Part shown: in pieces, positions 22,991 to 35,600 of the stretch | Numbering within the stretch: position 1 is the stretch's first letter | How the letters are laid out: each line of letters opens with the position of its first letter | Assembly (NCBI GenBank): GCA_963693285.1 | Contig: OY848918.1 | Coordinates: 20,161,484-20,225,483, forward strand | DNA: 64,000 nt | Origin: Xestospongia muta | Taxonomy: Eukaryota > Porifera > Demospongiae > Haplosclerida > Petrosiidae | Reading direction: 5' to 3' | Notes under the pieces: model-generated | Databases searched by the model: none | Told to the model about the DNA's origin: nothing | Seen by the model: the letters and a program-made list of their open reading frames with translations, nothing else | Made by a program: the position numbers and the translations under genes

Positions 22991-25641
22991 ATGATGGCAA
23001 GTGAAACATCTCCAATTGTTGAATGCCCTCTGTGTGGCTACTTCTCGCCGAGTTTGACGTTTCATGTAAGTCATCTACGCTTGGTGCATTCCAAGGATTC
23101 ATCTTTCTCCATTGTATGTAATATCGAAGGATGCAAACACGTATTTAAGGCATTCACTGCTTACAACAGCCACATATACCGTCATCACAGAGTAGCACTT
23201 GGATTAGACAAACATATTGAAGAGTCAAATGTACAATCAAGTACTGCACTTCAACCTTCTACTACAGCTAATGATCTTGACATCTTTGATCTAGTCAGTG
23301 ATGAAGCTCCTACTAGCTCATATGCTGATGCTAATGTAACTTTAACAGATTGCAGAACCACTCAACAATTTGATCACACTATTAAAGCTGCTAAGCTCCT
23401 TCTTCATCTTCGAGAAGGTCGTAACATCTCTCAAGCTGCCTTAATTGATGTAATGGAGAATTGTCATATTTTATGTGCACAACAAGTTAATAATTTAAAA
23501 CATGAAGTACGACAAAAGTTGATTCAAGCTAATATTGACATTAGCAGTATTAATGGATTGGAAGATGTTTTAAATGAACAACCATCTCATCCATTTGAAG
23601 GTATCGATACTATTTATTTATTTGAGAAGTATTGTGCAGATCACTTGGGCTATGTAGTAAGTGAAAAACTATTACATGAATTACATGTTTTTAGTCATCA
23701 GAATTTATTGTTAGTATATTGTAATTGTATATCTCACATCTATTATTCGTTATCTTATTGTAGGAACCTCAAGAAATTTCATTGAAACAGACAAGTTGGA
23801 TTAATCAGTTCGGGGGTTACAAACGGAGAAAGGTATTGAAAAAGGATAAATTTTATTACATATCTTTGCTGGATAGCCTTACAAATATCCTTAAGCTAGT
23901 GGATTTTCAAACTGAAGTCTTAAATCCTCACAACAGTAATGTTGATGAGCAATTACATGACTTCTACGATGGCACAATATTTCACTCACATCCATTGTTT
24001 AACTCAGATCCATATGCTTTGCAAATAGTGGCTTATTACGATGAAATTGAAGTAGTAAATCCTCTTGGTTCATATGTCCGAAAGCACAAACTTGGGTGCA
24101 TGTTTTACTTTCTAGCTAATGTAAGGCCCCAATATCGTTCCACTCTAAAAACAATACAACTTGTTGCTGTTGGAAAGTATGAGGACATTCAGAAACATGG
24201 AATTGATGAATTTATGGCACCATTTGTTGATGACATAAAGACCTTGTACTGTAATGGAATAAAGGTTTCAATAGCAGGCATAGACCATATTTTACATGGT
24301 GGACTATTGGCTTTCTTAGCAGATAACCTTGCTGCTCATTTAGTAGGTGGATTCAAACAAAGCATGTCCTTTGCATTAAGAATATGTCGGGAGTGCATGA
24401 TCACACGTGAACAATCACAAAGTCTATTTTTTGAAAGTGATTGTGTAATACGTACACCAGACACCCACTTTGAGCAGTGTGCACTTTTGGCAGGTCCACT
24501 TTCTGAACATCATTCAACATCTTATGGAATTACCAGACTCTCAATCCTAGAAGAAATCCCCAGTTTCTCTGTCACCAGTGGACTACCACATGATATAATG
24601 CATGACTTATATGAAGGAGTTGTACCATATCACTTGTCACTTCTTCTTAATTATTGTGTTCATGAAAAGTTTTTTACACTTGAGGAATTAAATCAGAGAA
24701 TTGGAGCTACCGACTTTTTAAATACCAAACCTTGTCTCATTGACCCTAACATATGCCGTACTGAATCTAAAGTAAAACAGTCAGCTTCCCAAATGATGAC
24801 TCTCTGTCGTGAATTTCCGCTTTTAATTGCAGACAATATTCCTGAAAATGATCCCCACTGGCAAGAGTTCCTGCTTCTTCTCAAAATATGCAGTATTGCT
24901 ATTGCACCAACATGTACTTATGACCTTATAGCTTATCTTAGAATAATTATTGATGAGTACTTAAGTACATTCCGTGGACTTTATCCACATAAGACTTTGA
25001 TACCAAAACAACACTATATGATTCATTATCCTTCACAAATGGAGAAGTTTGGGCCACTAATTAATTCATGGACTATGCGTCAAGAGTCTAAGCTAAGCTT
25101 TGTCAAAAGAGCATCTCGTTTTAGCAATTATAAGAATGTGCCTAAAACAATAGCACGAACACATCAATTTTGGCTTTGCTATCAAATGCATTCTAATCCC
25201 TTCATGCTTTCACCTCAAATGGATATAAGTCCAAAACAATTTTCTAATACTCTATCATGTGAAGATGACTACATTCAGTGTGAACTGAAACGAATAGTTC
25301 CAAATCTAAGTGATGATGATGTTCTTTGTCATCCTGAATGGGTTAATCTTCAAAGCTCACATTTTCACAAAGGTTTGTACATCTTAGTTAAGTATGATAT
25401 AATTACTCCAGTTTTTGGTAAAATTATTGACCTAGTTACTGTTGACAACACACTTATTATATGTGTGCTAGAGTACTATGGTCATTTCTTCAGTTCTCAC
25501 TACAATGCATTTGCAATTAGAACTAAAGGTGTTGTCTCAGCTATTTATGTTTATTCCATAGCAGATCATCGTCCTTTCCATGCTCGATTCAATTTTTCAC
25601 CAGAGAAACATTTATATATAACATTGCCATACTATTATTAA
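22991..25641 (+). CDS. C2H2-finger CACTA/KDZ-type transposase, two exons
   Basis: Exons 22991-23656 and 23764-25641 join in phase (GGCTATGTA / GAACCTCAA) into 847 residues. The intron is 107 bp with GTAAGT and TTGTAG borders. Residues 12-33 (C12, C15, H28, H33) and 43-66 (C43, C48, H61, H65/66) form two C2H2 fingers. The core follows with VVNPLGS...KHKLGCMFYF, then FLADNLAAHLVGGF (D409, likely second catalytic Asp), CRECM, GLPHDIMHDLYEGVVPY (MHD 501-503), and WTMRQESKLSFVKR (E663, likely catalytic Glu) followed by NYKNVPKTIARTHQFW. This layout is shared with tnp2/KDZ-like transposases. The first catalytic Asp cannot be assigned with confidence. No disabling change was seen. The start is the first of two adjacent ATGs. 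A related C-terminal fragment lies at 4667-5649. Confidence 0.88.
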
Positions 25642-26166
25642 TAATCATTGTTATGTGTTGATAGTTATTTGCTCCAATGTTTCGGTTTAAAAAATAACAT
25701 TTTATTTCATAATTCAATCATAAACTTAATAAGAATAAATAAAGTCAAAGGTCAGTACTGACACTTATAAAAAGCAATACCTTTAAAAATTAACCTGAAA
25801 ATTTAGAAGTAATTATTATAGTAATCAAATAAATTGTTAATCTTAACTGAAATCAGTCTTCCATTTTAATGTAAATCCAGGTTGTTTCAATCTTGATGGT
25901 ATTGAAATAACACTATTAACAGATTATTATAACTATTTTTTTAGGGAGGATATAACTTGATATATATGTTTGTTGTTTTTACCTTCTGATTACTTAAATT
26001 TATCTTTCTTGGTGCTTATTATAACCTTGAATGGTTGTTTGAAATAACTAAATTAGAAATAACCTTTGATTGGCATTTTTATATTAAGGTTGTTCATTAT
26101 AACTGGGGAAAATGCAATTAAAAAAACCACATAAAGTTAATTTAATATTTCATTTTTTGCAGTGTA

Positions 26167-29066
26167 ATGTCATTTAAAAAATGCTAATGCCAACTCATTT
26201 TTATTGAAAATAGTATAATGGTGAACATTTATCTATTTGATATTAAAAAAAATAAATGCGATAATATCAGTTGGCATTGCAAATCTGATTGTTATTAGTT
26301 GAAATGAATGTTGGAACATTTACTTGATATATTAGAAAGTACAAATATTATTATTGTATCTGGACAAGAAATAATATTTTGTTTGTAAAACAATCTTAAG
26401 TTTATTTTAATGACTTGGTGTGATGGACCTGATTTTTATCAAATAAAAGACTGAAGAATTAAGATGTCATACTTAATTTAGCATTAGAAAGCAGCCTTTT
26501 ACTTGTGGAAAATTATTAGATTCTTGAGAAAACAATTTTCAGTCTGTTATAGGTGAACATTTTCAACATGTTCTGCTTTGGTTTTGTCTATAAAGAAATA
26601 AACTAATTTAGATACATTATTTTGTGATTAGTGTAGCTTATATTTAGAATAAAATTATGTTGGTAGGAAATATCTATCACTAGCAACATTTCATAGGAAG
26701 ACAAAGCCTAATAAGGACATTAAGTTATTGCCTAAAAATTTTGACATTAACCACTTTTATAAGTTTTTCATTACACCTTTTTTGTTTTTGATCTAGTAAT
26801 AACTTTAAGTTTTATTCTTTAGTATTAATTTTAAATAAGTAATGATTGGTGATTTATATTATAAAAATTGTTACATCTTCTATTATTTAAATATAGATAT
26901 CTTAATCTGTGTTGTTATTAATTGTATTTAGTTTCTTTGAAATTTATGAGTTATGCCATTTTTTGTATAATATATGTTTTTTTTTGTCATACACTTGTTT
27001 AGATAACAGATTCCTATATTAAGTTCTTATATTTCAATGTAGTTTATTTAGAATTTACTTTTATTTTAATACTTTAAAAACGTTATATAAACAGAATATA
27101 GTTGTAAAGACTAAATCATCAATTTCTATCTGTCCTTTTAAAGTCATAACAGAGGGAGCACCATCTAGCACTACCAAATGACTACCAAGCTAAAGCTGTA
27201 GAATTTCTTTATATAAAGACACTTATACTCTATTATAGAATGTGGATTGATTAGTTACCAATTGAAAATGCCATGAAATTACATGTCCAATACAGTAATA
27301 TGTTTATAGCATACTACACTGAACAAAATAGTAATAATTTTATTAAGTCACTTATTTTATTTCATTTGTGATAAATGTGAAAAGGATCTGTTGACTCAGC
27401 AATATGAGAAAGTTTTAAGGAAATTGTTATTGTTGGTAATCAGAAGTTTTCATTTTCTCTGTCAGTCACTCAATTTATGATATTTATATAAGTTTTTATT
27501 TTTATTTACAATGGTAGAAGAAAGGAGTTTTAGGTGTACAGTGGATCTGAAAATCAATTTTATTTTTTATGAAAAATAATGATTTTTTATATTTTCTATC
27601 ATATTGATTTATCATAATTTGCCTTAACTACACTAATAATTATTAGAGTTCAATCTAGGCTCTCTGTTGTACTAATACTTGTATTTTAGTAGCCAAGCCA
27701 TAGTGTAGTGACATTACTTTATGCATGGACTATTAAAAAGTATATTAGAGCTCCATTAGCTGCATGTATATTACATTCAATCCGTTTAAAAGAGTAACAC
27801 CCACTCAAATACAAGCCATAAGAATACCAGTTGTTTTAATGATATAAGCCTAACTCAGCAAAATTTGTATCAATTTACATCTAAGAAAGCTGTGTCTGTT
27901 TTTATACATACAATATAGCAATCAACTGAAGTAAATATAAGACTAACATAATACATTAATACACTGTTATATACAGTGTATATATGAGAGGGAGTGTACA
28001 CTTGTCACAACTTTACTATGGCTCTTATCACAACCATACTCATAGTAGCTATGACAGGACATTTATCAACATTATAGTGAATAGTGACATTATCCATTAA
28101 AACACAACAGCATATGCATGCAATATGTTTTAAATAATGAATTGTTGTACACTGGTGTTCCAAGAACTGTACAAAGGTTTTGTATATCATGTAATTTGAA
28201 AAATGATAACGACACTGGTATGATTCGAGGATATCAAATCTATTATTATTCTGAGTTCAAGATATTTTCTTTACTCTTAATTTAGTTTAAAATAAAGAAA
28301 GGTACACAGGACAGGAAATAAGACATAATATAAATGGATGGTGGCCTATATCTAGTATATATATAGTACATCAAATGAAAATTGGGTAAATGTAAGATTA
28401 ATAATTATGATCAATGCATGGATTATTTATGAATGTGTTCAACAATCAGGTTGTCCTCTTTATTATATAAAGCTAAAATACTAAATAACAATATAACAAC
28501 AACATTAATGTATGTAATGATGATAAGAGAGTACACAATATGGTAAAATTTATATTAATAATCTCAATAAAAACATATATTGGGGCACACACTGCTACTT
28601 GTAGAGTGATGCATTTATACCTAATGAACACAAGAAATGACTAATTGTGTATGTAATGGTTAGAAGTATAAACCTGTCTTTAGTCATGACGAAGAGATTA
28701 TTATAGAAATAATTTTTGAATTGAAAGGTTCTGATCAATATTAAAATATAGTGTATTATTATATATCATAATAAGTAGTCACAGATCAATTCTATTAGTC
28801 TAGCAACATCACAGGTTCATGGACACAACTTCCTTTTAATTTTGCTCATACTGACTGTCTTATTCAAACATCTAATTATCACTTATCAAATGATAAAATT
28901 AAATTAATTCGAAATTATCCATCCATTTAAATATAACTACAGAATAATAGATATATTATACAAATTTGTTACATGTATTAAACACTATTACTATCAACTT
29001 AATTATGTAAACATACATGTAGTATTGATGTCTTTTTAGAGGTTTGAGTATCTAAGATAACGTATG
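26167..29066. other. AT-rich stretch without genes
   Basis: Nothing recognisable was found on either strand. Open frames are short and lack splice context or motifs. Confidence 0.5.
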
Positions 29067-30040
29067 AAAGAATTAGTGTCACATTGAAACACTTGTCCTT
29101 TTTAATCAATGATACTGACAGTATACTGTAGAAGTTTAAGCATAGTATGCTTAAACTTATACAGTATACCATATTATAATAAATTAATAATATGGCCTTC
29201 ATTTATAGAGTAATAAAAGTTATTGACATAAACATAGTTAGAAGTAATGATAAATATGTGATTGTTGTGTAAAGATCATAGTGACAAAATATGAATGAGA
29301 AAAATTTCTCTTGCAATTTTTTCTACCGAAGTATCTAATGAAAGAATGTAATTTTTCACACAAATAATTACTATTGGTATTACGTTTATGGTTATTAAGT
29401 GGCAGACTTTACTAAGCAGATGTTGATCATATATGATCATATAGTTTACAGTACATACATAGTGTGAGTGTATATGTATTACATACAGTAGTAGTTAGTA
29501 GACAGATAGTATACTCTATCTTGCTATAATTAGGTTATAGTTGATTTAGCTAGTAGAGTTTTATCATTGTAATGTAGTAATTATGTCACATACTTCCTGT
29601 ATATCTATAGAAGTCTTGATATTAGGAATAGTGGTCAGTTGGAGGAAATACACTTATCCACACAACTACACTAAATAGTGTCGTTTTGTTAACTTTCAAG
29701 GCAAACAATTCATGTTAACAACATTAACTAAAACATCATTAACTGGAAAGAATGCATGTAATTCTGATGAATGACCACTTTGCAAGTCAAAAAGACCGTG
29801 TCATTTTACTCAATGTTGTATTGTCTACTCATACATCACTATACAGCCTGTAGCATAGATTTATTTTGAATGTATTCATTCTTTAATTATTTTATTTATT
29901 AATTTTTAAATTGAGAATTCATACAAGACATTTGATTAGCAAATTGTAGCATAGCTTGATTATGACAGCAAATTTCATCCATATTAATAATTAAACTTCA
30001 ATTCACTCAAGCTGACCAGTACAGTGTTTACACACTTTTA
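29067..30040 (+). repeat. Second decayed copy of the main gene's 5' flank
   Basis: It matches 5850-7074 from GTGTCACATTGAAACAC to CAGTGTTTACACACTTT, including TACATACATAGTGTGAGTG, GTTGATTTAGCTAGTAGAG and the CCACACAACTACACTAAATAGTG block. Some internal parts are missing. It lacks the start codon of the real gene. Within it a near-perfect hairpin (29121-29169, arms around TTTAAGCATA / TATGCTTAAA with GTATACTGTA at the outside) replaces the collinear sequence seen in the other copies. Confidence 0.7.
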
Positions 30041-30726
30041 TGACAGATTTTAGAGGATGAGTGTGAATATTCCAGCCCACACAATTAATGAAAATACAAG
30101 ATTGTACCCATCAAGTGTTTCCTCAGTGTTTCTTAATTTCATTGATAGTCTGTGACTAGGACACTGGTATTTCCACAGACTTAACAATATATTTATATTT
30201 CTACAAACTATAAAAATAACTTAAGAAAAGACATTAATAGTCCTCTTAATTAGGACTGTTTTATGAGGAAAACAATACTGTTGTGTATAGTTCAACTTTA
30301 ATTGTCCACTAGTAATACATATTATTATATGTAGTCAGGTACTATTATACAATATAATAGAATACTCTAGTGTTAACAACTGTACTGTCTTGAGGAAGTG
30401 TTTTGTATTTTTAATTATAAATACTGATTGCATTCCTTAGTAATAATCAAAAACTTACTCATTCTATATAAATATGAGGAAACATGTACTGATGTATAAA
30501 TTGTTAAATAATATCTCAGACAATCATTTAATCTGTCAAATGAAAAAATTATATTTCTTTCAAATGTCTATCTGTCATTAAAATATAACTATGGAATAAT
30601 GGATATATTATATAATTGTGTTACAGCTATAAAAAAGAAAACTTTACTATCAGTTCAATATACATGATTATGTGTAGTACTGATCTCTTGTTAGAACTTT
30701 GATTATCTAAGAATGTACTAAAGAAT

Positions 30727-30990
30727 TAGTGTCACATTGATACATGTGTCCTTTATAATGAATGATACTGATAGTATATTGTAGAAGTATGTGATAATAT
30801 GTTAATGAGATGAATTTTCATTTTTGGAGATCTAGTTAATAGACTTATTGACATATAACTAGAAGTACTAATAGTAAGATAATGAGATGAATTTTCATTT
30901 ATGGAGATGTAGTTAAATAGACTTATTGACATAGTCCTCCTAATTATGAGTGTTATGAAGAAACCAGTACTGTTGTGTATAGTTCTAATT
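30727..30990 (+). repeat. Short third copy of the 5'-flank repeat
   Basis: It begins GTGTCACATTGATACATG and contains ATGAGATGAATTTTCATTT twice (about 30809 and 30880), showing a small local duplication. It is homologous to the start of the copies at 5850, 29067 and 31507. Confidence 0.65.
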
Positions 30991-32029
30991 TAATTTTCCA
31001 ATATATACACTACCTGTATATTATAGTATATTAGTATATATAGTCATATACTGTTAGTATGATAGAATACTCTATTATTAGCTGTATAGTGTTGAGGGAG
31101 TGTTTAGTGTTTGTAATTATAAACACTAATTGCATTCCTTAGTAATAATCCAAAACTTGAATGTGTCACAGAATGTCTAATTCCAAATGTCAAGATATTG
31201 ATCAGCAACTTCCTCATTTTCAGATGCATCAACAGCAATGCTCACAAGATGCATTGATATCTTCACTAGGTATCTGGGTAATGTCTTTTCAAGCACTCTT
31301 TCCTAGTTTATCTTTCACTCTTTTAAATTGTGTCAAATGACAAAAATTAATTCCTCTTAAATGACCCATTTGTAGAATGATAAATATATTATATAAATGT
31401 GTTACATCTATTAAAACACCATTACTATCAGTTTAATAAACATGATTATGTATAGTATTAATGTCTTGTTACAAGTTTGATTTCTCTAAGAATATACATG
31501 GAGAATTACTGTCACATTGATACATGTGTCCTTTATAATGAATGATACTGATAGTATACTGTAGAAGTATATGATAATAGCATAATGAGATGATTTTCAT
31601 TATGGAGATCTAGTTAAGTAGACATATTGACATATAACTAGAAGTAATAACAAATACATGATTGTTGTTTAAATATGATACTGTCAGAATAATTCTAATT
31701 GAATGAGAATAATTTCTGTTACAATCTCCTCTTCCAAAGAATCTAATAAAAGAATACAATGTTGTGACATAATAATGATAAATGACATTACTTTTATAGT
31801 TATTAAGTAACAGACCACACAGAGTGCACGTCGATAGAAAAACCAATGTTCTTTTACATTGAAACAGGATATATAATATCAACGATATTAGTCATACATA
31901 ATTGTGTAGTTGTTTATGATATTTAGTTCAGTATACTGAGGTAGCTACTGTGAACATTAATACATTGCTCTTTAATGTGAAATTAATACTAATCTCTTGA
32001 GTTCCTATCCCAAGAACATATTTACTTTA

Positions 32030-32156
32030 GGCAGTGTCTATTTGTCCGGCAGGAAATGTATACTTTTTTGTGTATTAAACTGATCCCCACCCCCTAAACC
32101 TAACCTACCTTTATACAACAAAGTATACATTTCCTGCTGGACAAATAGACACTACG
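32030..32156. mobile_element. 127-bp hairpin MITE with a 9-bp target duplication
   Basis: The arms AGTGTCTATTTGTCCGGCAG / CTGCTGGACAAATAGACACT extend inward for about 40 bp. The insert is flanked by the identical 9-mer TTTACTTTA (32021-32029 and 32157-32165). The homologous flank copy at 5850-7074 lacks the insertion, which supports mobility. A 9-bp duplication fits Mutator- or Merlin-type elements; the family is not settled. Confidence 0.8.
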
Positions 32157-32329
32157 TTTACTTTACACAAAGTGGGCAACAATACAAGACTAACTAATCT
32201 CTAGACACTAAATTCTCATCTTTGGAACATAACTATGATTGTATAAGTTTCACAACATTTTTGACCAACACAAAATAGTTTATCTAAACACCTGTCTTTG
32301 TTCTTTCCATTTCCAAAACTCTACAAGTC

Positions 32330-32616
32330 GGAATTGTGTGTGTGATACTTCCGCCCACTTATATTAGCCTGAGTAATTAAAATTGGTGGGCGTGTCAGAG
32401 TTGCCATAACAACCGCCAAACAACGCAGTCACACAAGAAGAACAGGTTAGTAGATCACACACTATACTATAATTTGGTTACAGTTGATTTAGTTAGTAGA
32501 GTTTCGTCATTCCGATGTAGTATATAGTTATTACTATCTATATCACCTACTTGCTCTATTGTCTATAGACACCTGACATAAGAACAGTTACCATCTAAGG
32601 ACCAACACTTTTCAAA
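32330..32616 (+). promoter_or_regulatory. Probable promoter and 5' leader of the ankyrin-death gene
   Basis: It contains CCGCCCACTTATATTAGCC and, 40 bp later, TTGGTGGGCGTGTC. Together these form an inverted GTGGGCG/CGCCCAC pair resembling EGR/KLF-type GC boxes. CpG density is raised (ACCGCCAAACAACGCAG), and ACTATACTATAATTT lies about 150 bp before the ATG. The transcription start is not determined. Confidence 0.45.
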
Positions 32617-35600
32617 ATGTCTCAGAGATCACTAGTAAGTCTATAATCTTTTTATTACTATGTCATTATCCCTATATATCACTGTGATACTAACTAAACT
32701 CACATATCAGTGTTATTGTATAGACAGAATATCTTTGTAAAAGATGGTCTTTTAGTTATAAGGGCTGATCTGTATACTCACTATACTACACTACATGATA
32801 CATGTTGTCTTTATAATAGAATCATCAACTGTTCTTGGCAGCTTTACATGGAAACATTGAAGTAGTCAAATCTACTATTGAACAAGGTGCTGATGTAAAC
32901 TATCATCCATACAGTGTAAGTTACTAGCTCTCAATATTTAAGTATATATCTCAACAGTAAAGCCTATTTTTCATATACAGTGTGTTTTTATAAATAAGTC
33001 TAAGATCCAATAATTATCATATCACTACACACTGTATCATCATTATAGTATGATGTTGGTTGAGCTATAATACATGAGATGGTCTAGTCTCATCCTCAGA
33101 CCTACTCACAAGCTAAATAAGGTCTGATCACACGAGTTGATTTTTGTGACCCCTACTTTAGCTTGCGAGTAGGTCTGGGGACGAGACTAGGGATGGTCTA
33201 AATTTAATATAACAAATCCCTGTGTGATTTTAATCAATAGTGTAAGAGTTTCTTTCATTTTCTGTGTCATCTCCTAATAATAAAAAGTGTTAATATTACT
33301 GACATGATGTGTACATTTGTTGATCTAATAACAATGTTACTGAATTATTCTAACAGAGCCAGTCTATATCTATCATATAACACAAACTTATGAACGGCAA
33401 TATTCTTATAAATTTACTTTTAATATAGCATTTGCAAAATAGATTTTCTGGAATTATTACAAGATTTTATGCCATGCTCATATTTACTCACTCACTGTCC
33501 TCATAAGTTTACAATTTACAAGAATGCTAACAAAACTCTGATAAGTATAGTTTTTTAAAGTATCAAACAGAAGCCTTGAATCTGATTGTATCAACAAGTT
33601 GTATACATACATACCTAACTATGGTCTATTTTTATAGAGAGTCCTTAGGTTTATTGTATTCCAGCATTTAAATTTGAGAAACAATTAGTACACACAATTA
33701 ATTATAACATTAGAGAGAATGTGGTAACATATAGAAAATGGTAAGTTTAGTAAAATATTATTCATTTGCCAAAATGTTTTCCTCCAGTATTTTAATTAAA
33801 GACATGACAATAGGCAGAACAATTCATTGTTATTTAAATTTGCCAAAGTTTATTTTATATCTATATGATCTCCTTCCACAATTACCTATTACAGGTGTTA
33901 CATTTAGCTGTGTATTGTCACATAAATAAATCTATTTGCTGGTTCACACTTTATATAATAACAATATTCATAACCTACTAATAATTTGATTAAGAATATT
34001 ATGACAATGAATAAGATTAAGTTTATAATTTTAATAACAAGAGTGACCTTTTATATTCAGAGGTTAAACCAGTATGTTGTATATTTTATGATTACAAGCA
34101 AAACATATAATGCTAACATATCCACAGACTACTAAACTAAATGTTGGTACAGTAAATAATGTTAGAAGTCTCTTAGCTAGAGAGGTATTATAGTTAATAA
34201 AAGACATTTTCGATTCTATTTTGTCTGCACAAGTAATAGGGAGACATGAGAACAGCTAAAATTTCATAAAGCATTAGACTAGTATGGTGATCTTGTCTGT
34301 TTGCTTAGAGAGTATGAGTCTGGAGACAAAACCATATAAGACTTGTATAGAAGGAATGTGTTTATGGATAGAGCATACTTAGAACTAAACATTTGTTAAG
34401 AGAGTTAAAAAAATAAAAATGCTGTTGTGATATGCACTGATCAGTGATAATGATCTTTCAAATAGAAGCACAGATGACATTTCTGTGGTCTGCAACATTT
34501 TTGCAGACCACAATAGACTGTATGAGTCTAACATGTGCTAGTCCCCAGACCCTTTGTCTCTAAGTGAAGGGACAGACTGTTATTAGATAGCTAAATGACT
34601 ATGAATGTTTTGATATTTTAACTAGAGATCTTATCAGCAGACACAGCTTAGAGTCCTTAATATAATATGATAATAGTTTCATTCACTTTCAAATTTATTG
34701 ACAGGATCTGGAGCACAAATTCATTGGTATTTCACTCATCAAAATAAATTGCTATACACATGTCACACCTATATATTAACTGGGAATTAACCAAAATCAG
34801 TTTACTTTTGAATAATTTGCAAAATTATTTTTTTGAAATGCTTTCTTGTACATACAGCATTTTATTTTTAAGATAGTTAGTTTGACCTTTCTTATACACA
34901 GAGTTTAAACCAGTATATTGTGTGCATTATGTTTGCTAGCAAAGCATATATTATTAATATATCCACAGAGTAACTATATAATTGTAAATAATGTTCATAA
35001 TATGTTTTAATAAGTAATGTAATAACAGTCATTTGTTAATAACAAACATTATCATCTACTATTATATAGGGTTATGTGAGACCACTGATTGCTGCATCTG
35101 CTCGTGGACACACTGATGTTGTGTCTCTTCTTCTTCAAAAAAAAGCAGACCCAAATTGCACTAATGATGTGAGTATTCATATATAGTAACAATACTGTTG
35201 TAATGTATATATGTATACATTGTACATGTAGGTATACACATGTGAGTTTATTAACGTAATTGTCATGTTGTACTTTTCTTGTTTTGTTAGCAATATTATT
35301 AAAATTGTGAAAATTAAACCTCAATTTATTAGCATTTCAATGTTATAATATAGGAGATGTTAAAAACAGAGAATTTACTTCCCCCAGATAATTATGTATA
35401 AAGGTCATCTGGTTTCAGTAACGGATATAGATCCACATCAAGTACTGGGCTGATCATTTCTTTATAGCTATTACACAGGGGTAGTTTTCCATCTTGCTAC
35501 AATAGAATAGTTACAATAAGGGCTTTCCACTCATTGTAATTAACAGGCTTATTTTGACCAATGACAGCATCTTTTCTAGCTCAGCTTTAAGGATAGTTTA

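Larger units (their letters stand above)
19821..26164. mobile_element. Complete two-gene CACTA/KDZ-like DNA transposon
   Basis: The left end CACTGCAAAAAAT at 19821 and the exact inverted ATTTTTTGCAGTG ending at 26164 are flanked on both sides by TA (19819-19820 and 26165-26166), consistent with a 2-bp target duplication. Beyond 13 bp the ends keep partial similarity. Subterminal regions (19835-20300 and 25870-26110) are filled with AAATAACC/GGTTAATT-type motifs, as in CACTA elements. Inside are two divergent genes, a SAM-domain protein (minus) and a C2H2-finger transposase (plus). Both splice into uninterrupted frames. At 6,344 bp with intact ends and genes, it looks potentially autonomous. 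Assignment to CACTA/EnSpm or the related KDZ group rests on the CACTG ends and the transposase; exact placement is uncertain. Confidence 0.85.
31507..32616 (+). repeat. Authentic 5' flank of the ankyrin-death gene (repeat family member)
   Basis: It is collinear with 5850-6650 (GTGTCACATTGATACATG at the start, GTGTGTGATACTT near 32338, GTTGATTTAGTTAGTAG near 32482). It runs directly into the ATG at 32617. It is interrupted at 32030-32156 by a MITE that the other copies lack. Confidence 0.75.

Noticed and set aside
23657..23763. Treating the transposase as two separate genes (22991-23785 and 23782-25641)
   Set aside because: A 107-bp intron with GTAAGT and TTGTAG borders joins them in phase, and the frame inside the intron loses protein character.
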